Source: Ruminococcus sp. UBA6407 (GTDB lineage Bacteria; Bacillota; Clostridia; Oscillospirales; Ruminococcaceae). From it: DNA of 40,114 bases. A program made the position numbers and the translations under genes. The stretch's first letter is position 1, and every line of letters starts with the position of its first letter. Shown here one piece after another: positions 8,319 to 16,209 of the stretch. Location: contig DJPR01000009.1 in NCBI GenBank assembly GCA_002438605.1, positions 26,121 through 66,234 of the forward strand. The letters run 5' to 3'. The notes under the pieces were generated by a model. That model saw only the letters and a list, made by a program, of their open reading frames with translations, was not told the DNA's origin and searched no databases.

Positions 8319-9782
8319 ATGAACGAATACTGTATGTATCTGCGAAAGTCCAGAGCAGATGTTGAAGCTGAAGCAAGAGGAGAGGGTGAAACGCTCAGCC
8401 GTCATCAGAATATGCTGATTGAGCTTGCAAAGCGTCAGAAATTAAATATAGTTAAGATATACAAAGAGATCGTCAGCGGTGACAGCATTGCAGCCCGTCC
8501 GCAGATGCAGTCTTTGCTTGCAGATGTTACAGAGGGAAATTATACAGGAGTTCTGGTAGTGGAGATAGAACGTCTTGCGAGAGGTGATACCATAGATCAG
8601 GGAATAGTCGCACAGGCATTCAGAGAGTCCTCGACTAAAATAGTAACTCCGACAAAGACATATGACCCTGATAACGAGTTTGACGAAGAATATTTTGAGT
8701 TTTCACTGTTTATGAGCCGGCGTGAGTACAAAACAATCAAGCGGCGTATGCAGGCAGGACGTCTTGCGTCTATAAAAGAGGGTAATTATATAGGAACGAC
8801 AGCTCCGTATGGATATAAAAAAATAAATCCTGAGCCAAAGGTTCATACTCTTGAAATAGTTCCTGAAGAAGCAGAGATTATAAAAATGATATTCAAGATG
8901 TATCTGGACAGTCATGGAGCAAAATACATATCAAATGAATTGAATCGCATGGGCATAAGTCCGCAAAAAAGTCAGTTCTGGGAGCCGCCAAGCATAAAAA
9001 AGATACTTGCAAATCCTCTGTACTGCGGAATGGTCGGCTGGAAAACAAGGTCAAACGGCAACACACTTTATAAAGGTCTGCACAAGCCAATAATAAGTAA
9101 TGAAATTTTTGAAGCCGCCCAGCAGAAGAAAAATAAGAATCCTGCGGCACAGCTTCACCCGAATGACAAGCTTATGAATTATTATCATGGCATTATGTAC
9201 TGCAAAAACTGCGGACATCAGATGAAACGCCGTTTTATTGCTGACAGCGGCAACGAACATCTTCTATGTGTTTACAGAGAATGCAGAGGGAAAACGGTCA
9301 GTTCTTCATTTGAAGCTGTTGATGAAGCTGTACTTGCATCATTTCGCTATCGAATTAAACAACTGCAGCAGCTTAAAAGAAAAGGCATTACAGAAATTGA
9401 AAATGAACCGGATAAAAAAGCTCCGCTTCAGGCGGAGCTTTCTAAAGCAAAACATCAACTTTCGAGAATGTATGACCTATTGGAACAGGAAGTCTATGAT
9501 ACAAATACTTTTCTGGAACGTTCAAAAATCGTTAATGATAAGATAAAAAAGCTGGAGATTGCAATAAAGGAACTTGAAAGTGAAGAAAAAAAGCCTCAGC
9601 TTTCTCCTGATGAAGCTATTGAAAGACTGCAATATGTTATAGATAATTTTGGTACATCCGATGCCGAGGAAAAAAACAGACTGCTCCATACGGTTGCAAG
9701 GAAAATATACTACTGTAAAACAGAGCGAATGTGCAAAAATAAGCAGTTTTCCGGTTTGTCACTTAATGCGGACTTTCTGTAA
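8319..9782 (+). CDS. Large serine recombinase (site-specific integrase/resolvase)
   Basis: This complete 487-residue recombinase has an N-terminal resolvase domain with catalytic Ser11 in YLRKSRAD and conserved Arg residues in VVEIERLARGD. The recombinase DNA-binding domain includes GTTAPYGYKK near 168, a zinc-ribbon CKNCGHQMKRR near 298 is paired with a downstream CVYREC, and a long charged coiled coil spans about 360-440. Family members integrate or excise phages and conjugative elements, or invert DNA. No phage, plasmid or conjugation genes lie nearby, and no attachment-site pair was recognised. GGAG precedes the ATG. It lies between two palindromic elements (8081 and 9865). It may be a remnant of an excised element, or act on a distant site. 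Confidence 0.92.
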   Translation: MNEYCMYLRKSRADVEAEARGEGETLSRHQNMLIELAKRQKLNIVKIYKEIVSGDSIAARPQMQSLLADVTEGNYTGVLVVEIERLARGDTIDQGIVAQAFRESSTKIVTPTKTYDPDNEFDEEYFEFSLFMSRREYKTIKRRMQAGRLASIKEGNYIGTTAPYGYKKINPEPKVHTLEIVPEEAEIIKMIFKMYLDSHGAKYISNELNRMGISPQKSQFWEPPSIKKILANPLYCGMVGWKTRSNGNTLYKGLHKPIISNEIFEAAQQKKNKNPAAQLHPNDKLMNYYHGIMYCKNCGHQMKRRFIADSGNEHLLCVYRECRGKTVSSSFEAVDEAVLASFRYRIKQLQQLKRKGITEIENEPDKKAPLQAELSKAKHQLSRMYDLLEQEVYDTNTFLERSKIVNDKIKKLEIAIKELESEEKKPQLSPDEAIERLQYVIDNFGTSDAEEKNRLLHTVARKIYYCKTERMCKNKQFSGLSLNADFL

Positions 9783-9819
9783 TGTATATGCATAAAAATA
9801 GTGTTATCTTCATGCTGTC

Positions 9820-9849
9820 TTGACAGTCAAATGCAAGTTATGATATACT
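9820..9849 (+). promoter_or_regulatory. Sigma-A-type promoter of the LytTR/GHKL operon
   Basis: TTGACA (9820-9825) and TATACT (9844-9849) are separated by 18 nt. The predicted start near 9856 places the palindromic element at 9865-9910 inside the mRNA leader. Confidence 0.65.
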
Positions 9850-9864
9850 ACAAATAATGGCAAA

Positions 9865-9910
9865 GGCAACACCGTACAAAGTCTTTTTATGTGCTTTGTA
9901 CGGTGTTGCC
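9865..9910. repeat. 46-bp palindromic element with long perfect arms in the LytTR leader
   Basis: Perfect 18-nt arms (9864-9881 and 9894-9911, beginning AGGCAACACCG) flank a 12-nt centre. The ends match the 33-bp family, here as GTAC in place of GCAC, changed on both arms so that pairing is kept. Flanking CAAA and TAAA are an imperfect target duplication. In the mRNA it would form a very stable hairpin just upstream of the AAGGGTG ribosome binding site. Confidence 0.75.
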
Positions 9911-9933
9911 TAAAATATGGAAGGGTGCAAGTT

Positions 9934-10653
9934 ATGAAACTTAGAATTGCTGTTGCCGATGATGTTGAAAGTGATTTAAAACGTCTGATCTCTGCTATCG
10001 GCAATGCCGCTGAAGGTATATGTGAAATTGAATATAGCTGTTTTGAAAGCGGTGAAAGTCTGCTTTTGTCAGACGGTGAATATGACGCTGTATTCCTTGA
10101 TATTTGTATGAATGGAGCTAACGGTATAGAAACTGCGGAAAAGCTTAGAAAGGAACGTGCTGATATTCCAATAGTATTTGTTTCGTCTTCCGATGAATAT
10201 GTATGGAATTCTTTTTCAGTACATCCGTTTGATTATCTTCTGAAATCCTATGACAGCGAAAGAGTAAATAAGCTTTTTTCAGACCTTATGAAAATTATCG
10301 GGAGAAAAGAACCTGAACTCAAAATTATGGTAGCAAGGCAGGAATTCAGTGTGCCTTTTTCAAATATATCATATGTTACGTCACAAAATCATACAGTTAA
10401 TATTGCTGTAGAGGATACGGTCTACAACAGTACGGCAACATTTTCATATATAAAGAACTGTCTTGGTAATGACCCTCGTTTTCTTGTATGCAACAGGGGA
10501 GTTATTGTCAATATGGATAGGGTACTGCGTTTTGACAGCGGAGTTATTGAAATGCCTGACGGTACTTCTTTCCCCGTAAGACAGAAGGACAGGACTAAGC
10601 TTTTTACCGAGTTCACACAGTATCAGTTCAGACATATACGAAACGAGGTGTAA
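9934..10653 (+). CDS. LytTR-family response regulator (AgrA/LytR type)
   Basis: This 239-residue cytoplasmic regulator has a receiver domain (about residues 1-120) with acidic pocket VADDVES and phospho-acceptor Asp56 in VFLDICMNG. A C-terminal LytTR DNA-binding domain (about 135-235) contains the typical YVTSQNHTVNI and FLVCNRGVIVNMDRV stretches. The ATG at 9934 follows GGAAGGG; a longer reading from 9889 would start inside the repeat element and is rejected. The gene ends 1 nt before the sensor kinase, so the two form a pair. LytTR regulators usually control peptide-signalling, competence or bacteriocin loci, but none is visible here. Confidence 0.92.
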   Translation: MKLRIAVADDVESDLKRLISAIGNAAEGICEIEYSCFESGESLLLSDGEYDAVFLDICMNGANGIETAEKLRKERADIPIVFVSSSDEYVWNSFSVHPFDYLLKSYDSERVNKLFSDLMKIIGRKEPELKIMVARQEFSVPFSNISYVTSQNHTVNIAVEDTVYNSTATFSYIKNCLGNDPRFLVCNRGVIVNMDRVLRFDSGVIEMPDGTSFPVRQKDRTKLFTEFTQYQFRHIRNEV

Positions 10654-10654
10654 T

Positions 10655-11959
10655 ATGTTTCTACGGTATTTTCTTGACTTTTCATCAATTTATATTGCAG
10701 CTGTAATGTGTTTTGCACCTGTTGTTAAGCTGCTGAAAAGACCTTTTGTAGCTGTTGCTGCCGCTTTTGCTGTTACAAGCGGAATATCACTTGTTTTTGC
10801 ATTTATATGCACACTTTTTTCACTTGAAAGCAATTATCTGTTTTTGCCTGAGGTGGCATTGTGCTTTTGTTTATATTATCATGCGTTCAAAGAGAAACTA
10901 TCCTTTGGAAAAGCAGCGTTTGTATTTCTTACATCTGCACTTATGACAGCAGTTTGCGTTATGTTGTCATTGATACTTAATGCTGAGGCAGAAATCAGCA
11001 ATACAGATAAGGTTTGTCTTGCAAAGACCTCGCTTATATGTCTTGCGTGTGAAGCGGCAGTATGTATTATATACTGTCTTTTCATTTCACGCTGGGTAAG
11101 GTGGCTTGTCGAACAGTTTCATTATGAGCGTATATGGAAAATGGTATGGGTGATACCTCTGGGATTTACACTGCTTTATATCCTTATAGTACCTGATGAC
11201 CCTGCTACGATACTTGTAAATCGTATTTATCATATATCAATAATACTTGCGGTAATTTCCTTTGGAGCATTTTTCTTTTCAATATTTCTGTTTTACCGTA
11301 TTGCAAGGGAATTTGTACGCAATATTCAGCTTGAACGTGAAAACCGTTTGCTTGCGATAGAATCACTGCGTTATGAGCAGCTTCGCAGTTATATGGAAAG
11401 AAGCAGGCATCAGCGGCATGACTTCAGACAGCATATCAGGGTTATTTCAGGACTTGCGGAATCAGGCAGGACAGATGAACTGAGGCAGTATATCAGTCAA
11501 TATGAAGCTGAGCTTGGCAATGAACGTCAGACATTTTGCAGTAACGCCGCTGTTGACGCTATAGCAGGCTATTATGACTTGTCCGCAAAAGCAGATGATA
11601 TTGAAATCTTGTGGCAGTTAAATCTTCCGCAGGAGGTTAATATTACGCAGTCAGACCTTTGCATGACGCTCGGAAACCTTGTTGAAAATTCTATAAAGGC
11701 AGTTTGCAGGCTGCCGCAGGAACAGCGTAAAATTACAGTTATCTGCCGTATGTTGAGTCCTGCTATGATATGTATAGTTGTTGAAAATCCATACAGCGGA
11801 GAAATCAGACAGTATGATGATGAGGACTTATTTGATAAAACAGAGGGGGCGGGAATAGGCCTTGCCTCTGTAGAAAGCGTTGCTAACAAATATCATGGAA
11901 AATTAATGATTGAAACTGACAACAATATTTTCAGAGTAAATATTTTGCTTAATCTGTAA
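10655..11959 (+). CDS. GHKL-type sensor histidine kinase (AgrC-like)
   Basis: This 434-residue membrane kinase has about six N-terminal membrane segments (about residues 5-225), a short coiled linker, an unusual H-box SRHQRHDFRQH (about 250), the N-box LGNLVENSIKAV (about 340) and a G-box GAGIGLASVESV (about 410). This is the HPK10/AgrC layout, where the polytopic domain binds a peptide. No agrB or agrD homologue is seen next to it. It is translationally tied to the LytTR regulator (1-nt gap) and followed 58 nt later by a PAP2 phosphatase. Confidence 0.9.
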   Translation: MFLRYFLDFSSIYIAAVMCFAPVVKLLKRPFVAVAAAFAVTSGISLVFAFICTLFSLESNYLFLPEVALCFCLYYHAFKEKLSFGKAAFVFLTSALMTAVCVMLSLILNAEAEISNTDKVCLAKTSLICLACEAAVCIIYCLFISRWVRWLVEQFHYERIWKMVWVIPLGFTLLYILIVPDDPATILVNRIYHISIILAVISFGAFFFSIFLFYRIAREFVRNIQLERENRLLAIESLRYEQLRSYMERSRHQRHDFRQHIRVISGLAESGRTDELRQYISQYEAELGNERQTFCSNAAVDAIAGYYDLSAKADDIEILWQLNLPQEVNITQSDLCMTLGNLVENSIKAVCRLPQEQRKITVICRMLSPAMICIVVENPYSGEIRQYDDEDLFDKTEGAGIGLASVESVANKYHGKLMIETDNNIFRVNILLNL

Positions 11960-12017
11960 GAATTTATCTGCATACGAAATGTATACAGTTTCAACCAGAG
12001 TTGAAAGGAAAAGAATA

Positions 12018-12581
12018 ATGAATATAATTACAGATATTGATTTTAAAGTGCTGAATTTTATTCATGAACACTTTACTAATTCACTTTTTGATTTTTTGAT
12101 GCCGAAAGTTTCATTTTTGGGCAACAAAGGTATGATTTGGATTGCAGCAGCAATTATCATGCTGATTTTCAAAAAGTATCAAGAAACCGGAATTAAAATC
12201 GGCATAGGCTTATTCACAGGAGTTATCATTGGCAATGTTTTGCTAAAAAATTTACTTGCAAGGGAACGTCCTTGCTGGATCAATGACACAGTGCAGATGC
12301 TAATTGCTATTCCGCAGGATTATTCATTTCCTTCGGGACATACTTTGTCATCTTTTATTGCAGCCACAATTATCATGAATTCCAATAAGCGAATGGGAAT
12401 TGCAGCTTATGTTCTTGCATCTTTAATTGCATTTTCAAGATTGTATTTATATGTTCATTTTCCTACAGATGTTTTGGCAGGTGTATTGCTTGGCATTACA
12501 ATTGGATTGACAATAAGCAAACTTTTTTATGTGTATTTGCATCGTAATTTCTTAATGCAGGAAAACGAAAAAGAACTATAG
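12018..12581 (+). CDS. PAP2-superfamily membrane phosphatase (undecaprenyl-diphosphatase-like)
   Basis: This is a 187-residue integral membrane enzyme with the three PAP2 signature motifs: KNLLARERP (motif 1), PSGHT (motif 2, with the general acid His) and SRLYLYVHFPTDV (motif 3, with the nucleophile His). Short bacterial members of this size include BcrC/PgpB, which dephosphorylate undecaprenyl pyrophosphate or phosphatidylglycerol phosphate. The ATG at 12018 follows GAAAGGAA. It may be the third gene of the LytTR/GHKL operon and end at the terminator at 12656. The exact lipid substrate cannot be told from sequence. Confidence 0.88.
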   Translation: MNIITDIDFKVLNFIHEHFTNSLFDFLMPKVSFLGNKGMIWIAAAIIMLIFKKYQETGIKIGIGLFTGVIIGNVLLKNLLARERPCWINDTVQMLIAIPQDYSFPSGHTLSSFIAATIIMNSNKRMGIAAYVLASLIAFSRLYLYVHFPTDVLAGVLLGITIGLTISKLFYVYLHRNFLMQENEKEL

Positions 12582-12655
12582 GTTTGTGTATTATCTTATT
12601 TGTACAGGTTTTACATTAAACCATGTTGAAAAATTTTAAAAATGAATATATTGGC

Positions 12656-12692
12656 AAGCCGTCACACCTATATTATTTGGTGCGGCGGCTTT
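12656..12692 (+). terminator. Hairpin terminator after the PAP2 gene
   Basis: AAGCCGTCACACC pairs with GGTGCGGCGGCTT (13 positions with one wobble and one mismatch) around a 10-nt AT-rich loop, followed by a short T run. Confidence 0.65.
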
Positions 12693-12727
12693 TCACGCAT
12701 TTTCATACTGCATTCACGCAGGAAATA

Positions 12728-12756
12728 TTGTAATTTTGCATATTTAATGTTATAAT
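12728..12756 (+). promoter_or_regulatory. Sigma-A-type promoter of the exported propeller-like gene
   Basis: TTGTAA (12728-12733) and TATAAT (12751-12756) are separated by 17 nt. The start would be about 15 nt before the AGGAGGG ribosome binding site. Confidence 0.6.
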
Positions 12757-12778
12757 ATTTAAAAAAAGGAGGGTTCTT

Positions 12779-14842
12779 ATGAAGAAGAAAACAACTGCTC
12801 TTATTGCAGTAATTATCGTACTTGCATTAGGGCTTTGCTGTACGGTCGGAATGTTATTATGCAACGTATTCGGCAAATCAGCAAAAACTGAAAAAGGTGC
12901 TGAAAGCACTGCTGTACTGCCTATAAAGCCGCTTACGGCTAAGGTGGTGGATGAAAATCCGTACATGGCAAAGAGTGATGCAAATATTCATCACGATTGC
13001 TATAACACCGATTCGACAGATGAAATATTGCCGATAGGCATTTATCCGGAGGTTAACGTATCTTATGAAAAGCAGAATGCCAATGCATCACCTGCAGTAT
13101 TTTTTGATACTTACGGTCATTCGGTAGTACCTCTGCTTGGCGGTATAGCTATAAGGGATATTAATGCGGATAGTGCACAGACTCTTGGATTTTTCTCACC
13201 GAAGAAACATGACGGAGGCGGTTATGTTATTCAGAGTTCATATTCATTTGTTGACGAAAGCAACAGGATAGTATGTCCGACAAGCAACAATCACGTTCTT
13301 ATGCTTAAAGCTACTGATGAGAACGGCAATGTGCTGCCTGAATTTGAAAAGGTACTTGATATTGATATAAAAGCATCAGCTGAAAAGGTACTCGGCAAAA
13401 CACTTGAACAGAATTTGCTTTCAGTAGTATTTGACTATGACGGTAATCTGTGGTTTGCAACAGGCGGTTTCAGAATATATCCTGACAGAAAACAGATCGG
13501 TGCAGTAGGCTACATATCCCGTTCAGCTATTGATGATATTTTGAATGGTAAAAAGACTGATCTTACAAAGGCTGTATTCGTATATGAGCTTGAAGCAGGT
13601 GAAGGTGCAGAGAATGGTATTTCATCATCAAAGGAAGGTGCAGTTATACTTACAAACCAGAATTGCTATCTGTTTCAGGCTGATAACGGTGTAAAAAAAG
13701 TCTGGTGTACACCTTATGAGAGCGTTGGTGCAAAGGACAGCAGAGAAGGTGCAGCTACAACAGGCGGCGGACTTGCATGGGGAAGCGGCTGTTCACCATC
13801 ACTTTCTAAGGACCTTGTAATGTTTACGGATAACCTCGATCCTGTAAATCTTATTGCACTTGACATGAAAACAGGTGAAAAAGTGGCAAGTATGCCTGTT
13901 ATTGATGAACTTCCTGATGATATGCCTGTGTCGGTTGAAAATTCAGCTATTGTTTATGACGACGGAAACGGTACAGTCAGCACAATAGTCTGCAACTGGT
14001 TTGGTGCAGGCAGTCCTAATCTCGCAAAGCCTGACAGCGACTCATCTATACAAAGCTATGAAAATATTTATGATGTTAACTGGCTGACTAAAGGCAATGT
14101 TATGATAATGCCCGGTGTTGAGCGTGTTGATACAATAAAGACTGACAATGGATATGAGATGAAAAGCATATGGTTCAGAGATGATATAAGAGATACTTCC
14201 ATGCTTAAACTTTCAACTGCAACAGGTTATATTTATGGCTATGTGCAGAATGTTGAAACAGGTATGTGGCAGTATATTATAATTGATTTTGAAACAGGCA
14301 AAACAGCACTTGCTGTTGATGTTGCAAACAAGCCTGGATATAATAATATGGCTATAGGTATGTATGCAGGTAACAGCGGCAATGCACTCTATTGTCCTAC
14401 AGGCTATCTTGAACTTTTAAGACTTCAGGACAGATTTGTATATCTGCCTGATATGCCGTATCGTAAGGTTGATCTTGATAAGGCAATGAGAAATGTAATG
14501 CAGCAGGATAAATTTACAGCTGACGGCGGACAGGGAACTGTAGCAAGCTGGCTGAATACTGTAACTATTGAAAATGTACACCCTAAAACTAATGTAGCGA
14601 TTCGCATGAGTGGACTTTCGGGTAAGACTGATGAGTTTAAGCTGTATGCTTACGAGAATGACGGAAAGCTGATTGAAGTTTCAAAGGAACAGTGGAGCAT
14701 TAAAACAGAAAGTGGTGAAACGCCGACAGAGCTTTCAGCTAATGAGTTATATGAGGTGCACGTTACAGTAGATGACGGCGGGACAGCTGACCTCAGTGAA
14801 AATGAAAAAGAAATTAAGCTGTCTGTAGTGTTGGGAAAGTAA
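12779..14842 (+). CDS. Large exported protein of unknown function, probable beta-propeller
   Basis: This 687-residue protein starts with KKK and a hydrophobic segment (about residues 7-31) that fits a signal anchor. The bulk (about 90-560) alternates short hydrophobic strands with polar turns, with recurring themes such as DYDGNLWFATGG, ALDMKTGEKV, IIDFETGKT and LLRLQD, as in PQQ/NHL-like propellers. An IHHDCYNTDSTD segment precedes the propeller. The last 90 residues look like a separate beta-sandwich. I do not recognise a catalytic motif. AGGAGGG lies just upstream of the ATG. It is monocistronic, with its own promoter and terminator. It could be a cell-surface binding protein or an enzyme acting on a surface glycan; neither is supported directly. 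Confidence 0.75.
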   Translation: MKKKTTALIAVIIVLALGLCCTVGMLLCNVFGKSAKTEKGAESTAVLPIKPLTAKVVDENPYMAKSDANIHHDCYNTDSTDEILPIGIYPEVNVSYEKQNANASPAVFFDTYGHSVVPLLGGIAIRDINADSAQTLGFFSPKKHDGGGYVIQSSYSFVDESNRIVCPTSNNHVLMLKATDENGNVLPEFEKVLDIDIKASAEKVLGKTLEQNLLSVVFDYDGNLWFATGGFRIYPDRKQIGAVGYISRSAIDDILNGKKTDLTKAVFVYELEAGEGAENGISSSKEGAVILTNQNCYLFQADNGVKKVWCTPYESVGAKDSREGAATTGGGLAWGSGCSPSLSKDLVMFTDNLDPVNLIALDMKTGEKVASMPVIDELPDDMPVSVENSAIVYDDGNGTVSTIVCNWFGAGSPNLAKPDSDSSIQSYENIYDVNWLTKGNVMIMPGVERVDTIKTDNGYEMKSIWFRDDIRDTSMLKLSTATGYIYGYVQNVETGMWQYIIIDFETGKTALAVDVANKPGYNNMAIGMYAGNSGNALYCPTGYLELLRLQDRFVYLPDMPYRKVDLDKAMRNVMQQDKFTADGGQGTVASWLNTVTIENVHPKTNVAIRMSGLSGKTDEFKLYAYENDGKLIEVSKEQWSIKTESGETPTELSANELYEVHVTVDDGGTADLSENEKEIKLSVVLGK

Positions 14843-14913
14843 TATAAATATAGATTATTTATGGTAGTGAAATTATTTCGATAATACTGAATATGATTTC
14901 ACAGAACTATAGA

Positions 14914-14949
14914 AAAATGCGGTACAGGTTATTTCTTGTACCGCATTTT
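14914..14949. terminator. Bidirectional terminator between the exported-protein gene and cotJB
   Basis: A perfect 13-bp stem AAAATGCGGTACA with its complement (14914-14926 and 14937-14949) closes a 10-nt loop. A-run and T-run ends let it work on either strand, serving two convergent transcription units. Confidence 0.82.
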
Positions 14950-15014
14950 AATGTATTGCCTGAACTATATGTACAACATGGATATGATGACTTTTTCTCA
15001 TACTGCCACATATA

Positions 15015-15260
15015 CTAACTCCTTTCCCAAGGCCAGGAACCGTCAATCCAGCTCCAACGCTGCGGGTTATCGGACTGCTCCGGAATAATCGGACCAAAAT
15101 TTTGCACATACTCATTTTCTGCGTCACATTTAAGACTTTTGTATTTTTGGAAAAGAGCTAAAGCTCTTCTGCAGTTTGGGTGAGTGTCGAGGTATAGATT
15201 AAGCTCCTTAATGGCAAAGGAATACTTTTTTATTTTCATCATCAGTTCACGTTCATTCAT
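15015..15260 (-). CDS. cotJB: Spore coat protein CotJB
   Basis: This small protein of 81 residues has the CotJB core: a helical first half, then LYLDTHPNCRRALALFQKYKSL, and the aromatic NPQRWSWIDGSWPW ending. In spore formers CotJB is made in the mother cell with CotJA and the manganese-catalase-like CotJC. The ATG at 15260 overlaps the cotJA stop by 8 nt, with AGGAGG inside the cotJA end, so the pair is translationally coupled. CotJC, normally the next gene, is absent: the operon ends here at a terminator. Confidence 0.88.
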   Translation of the reverse strand: MNERELMMKIKKYSFAIKELNLYLDTHPNCRRALALFQKYKSLKCDAENEYVQNFGPIIPEQSDNPQRWSWIDGSWPWERS

Positions 15261-15516
15261 GACTGCCACCTCCTAAAAAGGGGTAATCAAGGTCTGGAAA
15301 CATTGTACCATGCTGCAAAGCTTCATCAGCTTCATACGTTTTGCCCCATTGCTGAAACGGAACATACGCCATGCCGATAGGAGTATGTTCAGGAAAGCTT
15401 GAAAGCTGTGACGGCGAACTGATATTATCTTGTTGAAAGTTCATGCTTGGACCTGAATTGCTTCTGCCTTCGCGATAAACCATTCTGTCTATATCGTCTA
15501 AAAGATTAAAGTTCAT
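15253..15516 (-). CDS. cotJA: Spore coat-associated protein CotJA
   Basis: This 87-residue protein has the diagnostic C-terminal half: GMAYVPFQQWGKTYEADEAL, then GTMFPDLDYPFLG. The first half is polar, with Ser/Asn/Gln-rich low-complexity sequence. The ATG at 15516 is supported by AAAGGAGG; an upstream in-frame start at 15555 lacks a site. It is the first gene of a cotJA-cotJB unit on the minus strand. Expression in spore formers is driven by sigma-E, but I did not see a convincing sigma-E promoter. The stretch upstream holds a degraded palindromic element at 15556-15583. Confidence 0.88.
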   Translation of the reverse strand: MNFNLLDDIDRMVYREGRSNSGPSMNFQQDNISSPSQLSSFPEHTPIGMAYVPFQQWGKTYEADEALQHGTMFPDLDYPFLGGGSHE

Positions 15517-15555
15517 AAAAATCCTCCTTTCATATTTTAGCGGGAAATTGCTCAA

Positions 15556-15583
15556 GGCAACATTTTATAATTTTTGTATTGCC
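15556..15583. repeat. Eroded copy of the palindromic element
   Basis: GGCAACA and TATTGCC end arms flank an AT-rich interior, 28 nt in total. The outer ends match the family but the CCGCACAA inner arms are gone. No clean flanking duplication is seen. It lies upstream of cotJA. Confidence 0.35.
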
Positions 15584-15675
15584 TTAGTTTATATTATTCA
15601 GGAGTATTTATTTTTGTGAAGTATAGATTTTGAACATTAAATTGTCAGCAAAATAAATAATCGTAGTGTCAGAGT

Positions 15676-16179
15676 TTAAATACACTGAACAATGTCAAGT
15701 ATTGTACTGTAATATTGCGGAGCATAAACAAAAACTCCATATATACATATAATAACCACTATAATATATTGAATTGCATAAAATAGTATGGTTTTTCTGA
15801 TATTATGATTTTTATGAGCGTTAATATCATATGTTGATAATTTGATCATTGGAATTAAAAAGACTAAAAAACCTAAGAAAAACGGGTCTAGCTCAATGCA
15901 AGGTACCATATTATAAAGATGATAGCAAATATGCATCCATTTACTGCCATACGTCATAGAATAAATGAATCCAATTGTTTCGTCTAAAATTCCTTGTTTT
16001 TCATAGATATGAAATAAAAAAGACGTATCAGGATTTAATTCAAACTCGTCATACCACATTTTTTCAGAATGCAGAAACCAATCCAAAAGGGGAAAATTAA
16101 TTAGTAAAAAGCAAAGTGTTATAAATGTAAAAGATATTTTGCAAAGCACAATTTTATGCTTTTTATGTAATTTTTTCAT
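15676..16179 (-). CDS. Small integral membrane protein, unknown function
   Basis: This protein of about 167 residues has a very basic N terminus (MKKLHKKHK) and three predicted membrane segments: about residues 13-35, 98-118 and 133-158. A polar loop of about 60 residues, rich in Trp, Tyr and Asp/Glu, lies between the first two. The ATG at 16179 is preferred to the TTG 12 nt upstream because GGAG then lies at normal spacing. I recognise no family. It is somewhat more AT-rich than its neighbours, so it may be an acquired gene. It is followed in the same direction by cotJA/B and preceded by the Ogt-type methyltransferase. Confidence 0.65.
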   Translation of the reverse strand: MKKLHKKHKIVLCKISFTFITLCFLLINFPLLDWFLHSEKMWYDEFELNPDTSFLFHIYEKQGILDETIGFIYSMTYGSKWMHICYHLYNMVPCIELDPFFLGFLVFLIPMIKLSTYDINAHKNHNIRKTILFYAIQYIIVVIICIYGVFVYAPQYYSTILDIVQCI

Positions 16180-16209
16180 TTTACTCTCCAATTATAATTT
16201 GACATTGCT

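Noticed and set aside
8101..8319. A 72-codon open frame between the xylanase and the recombinase
   Set aside because: It starts in a repeat element, reads through a strong terminator (8164-8209) and has no ribosome binding site.
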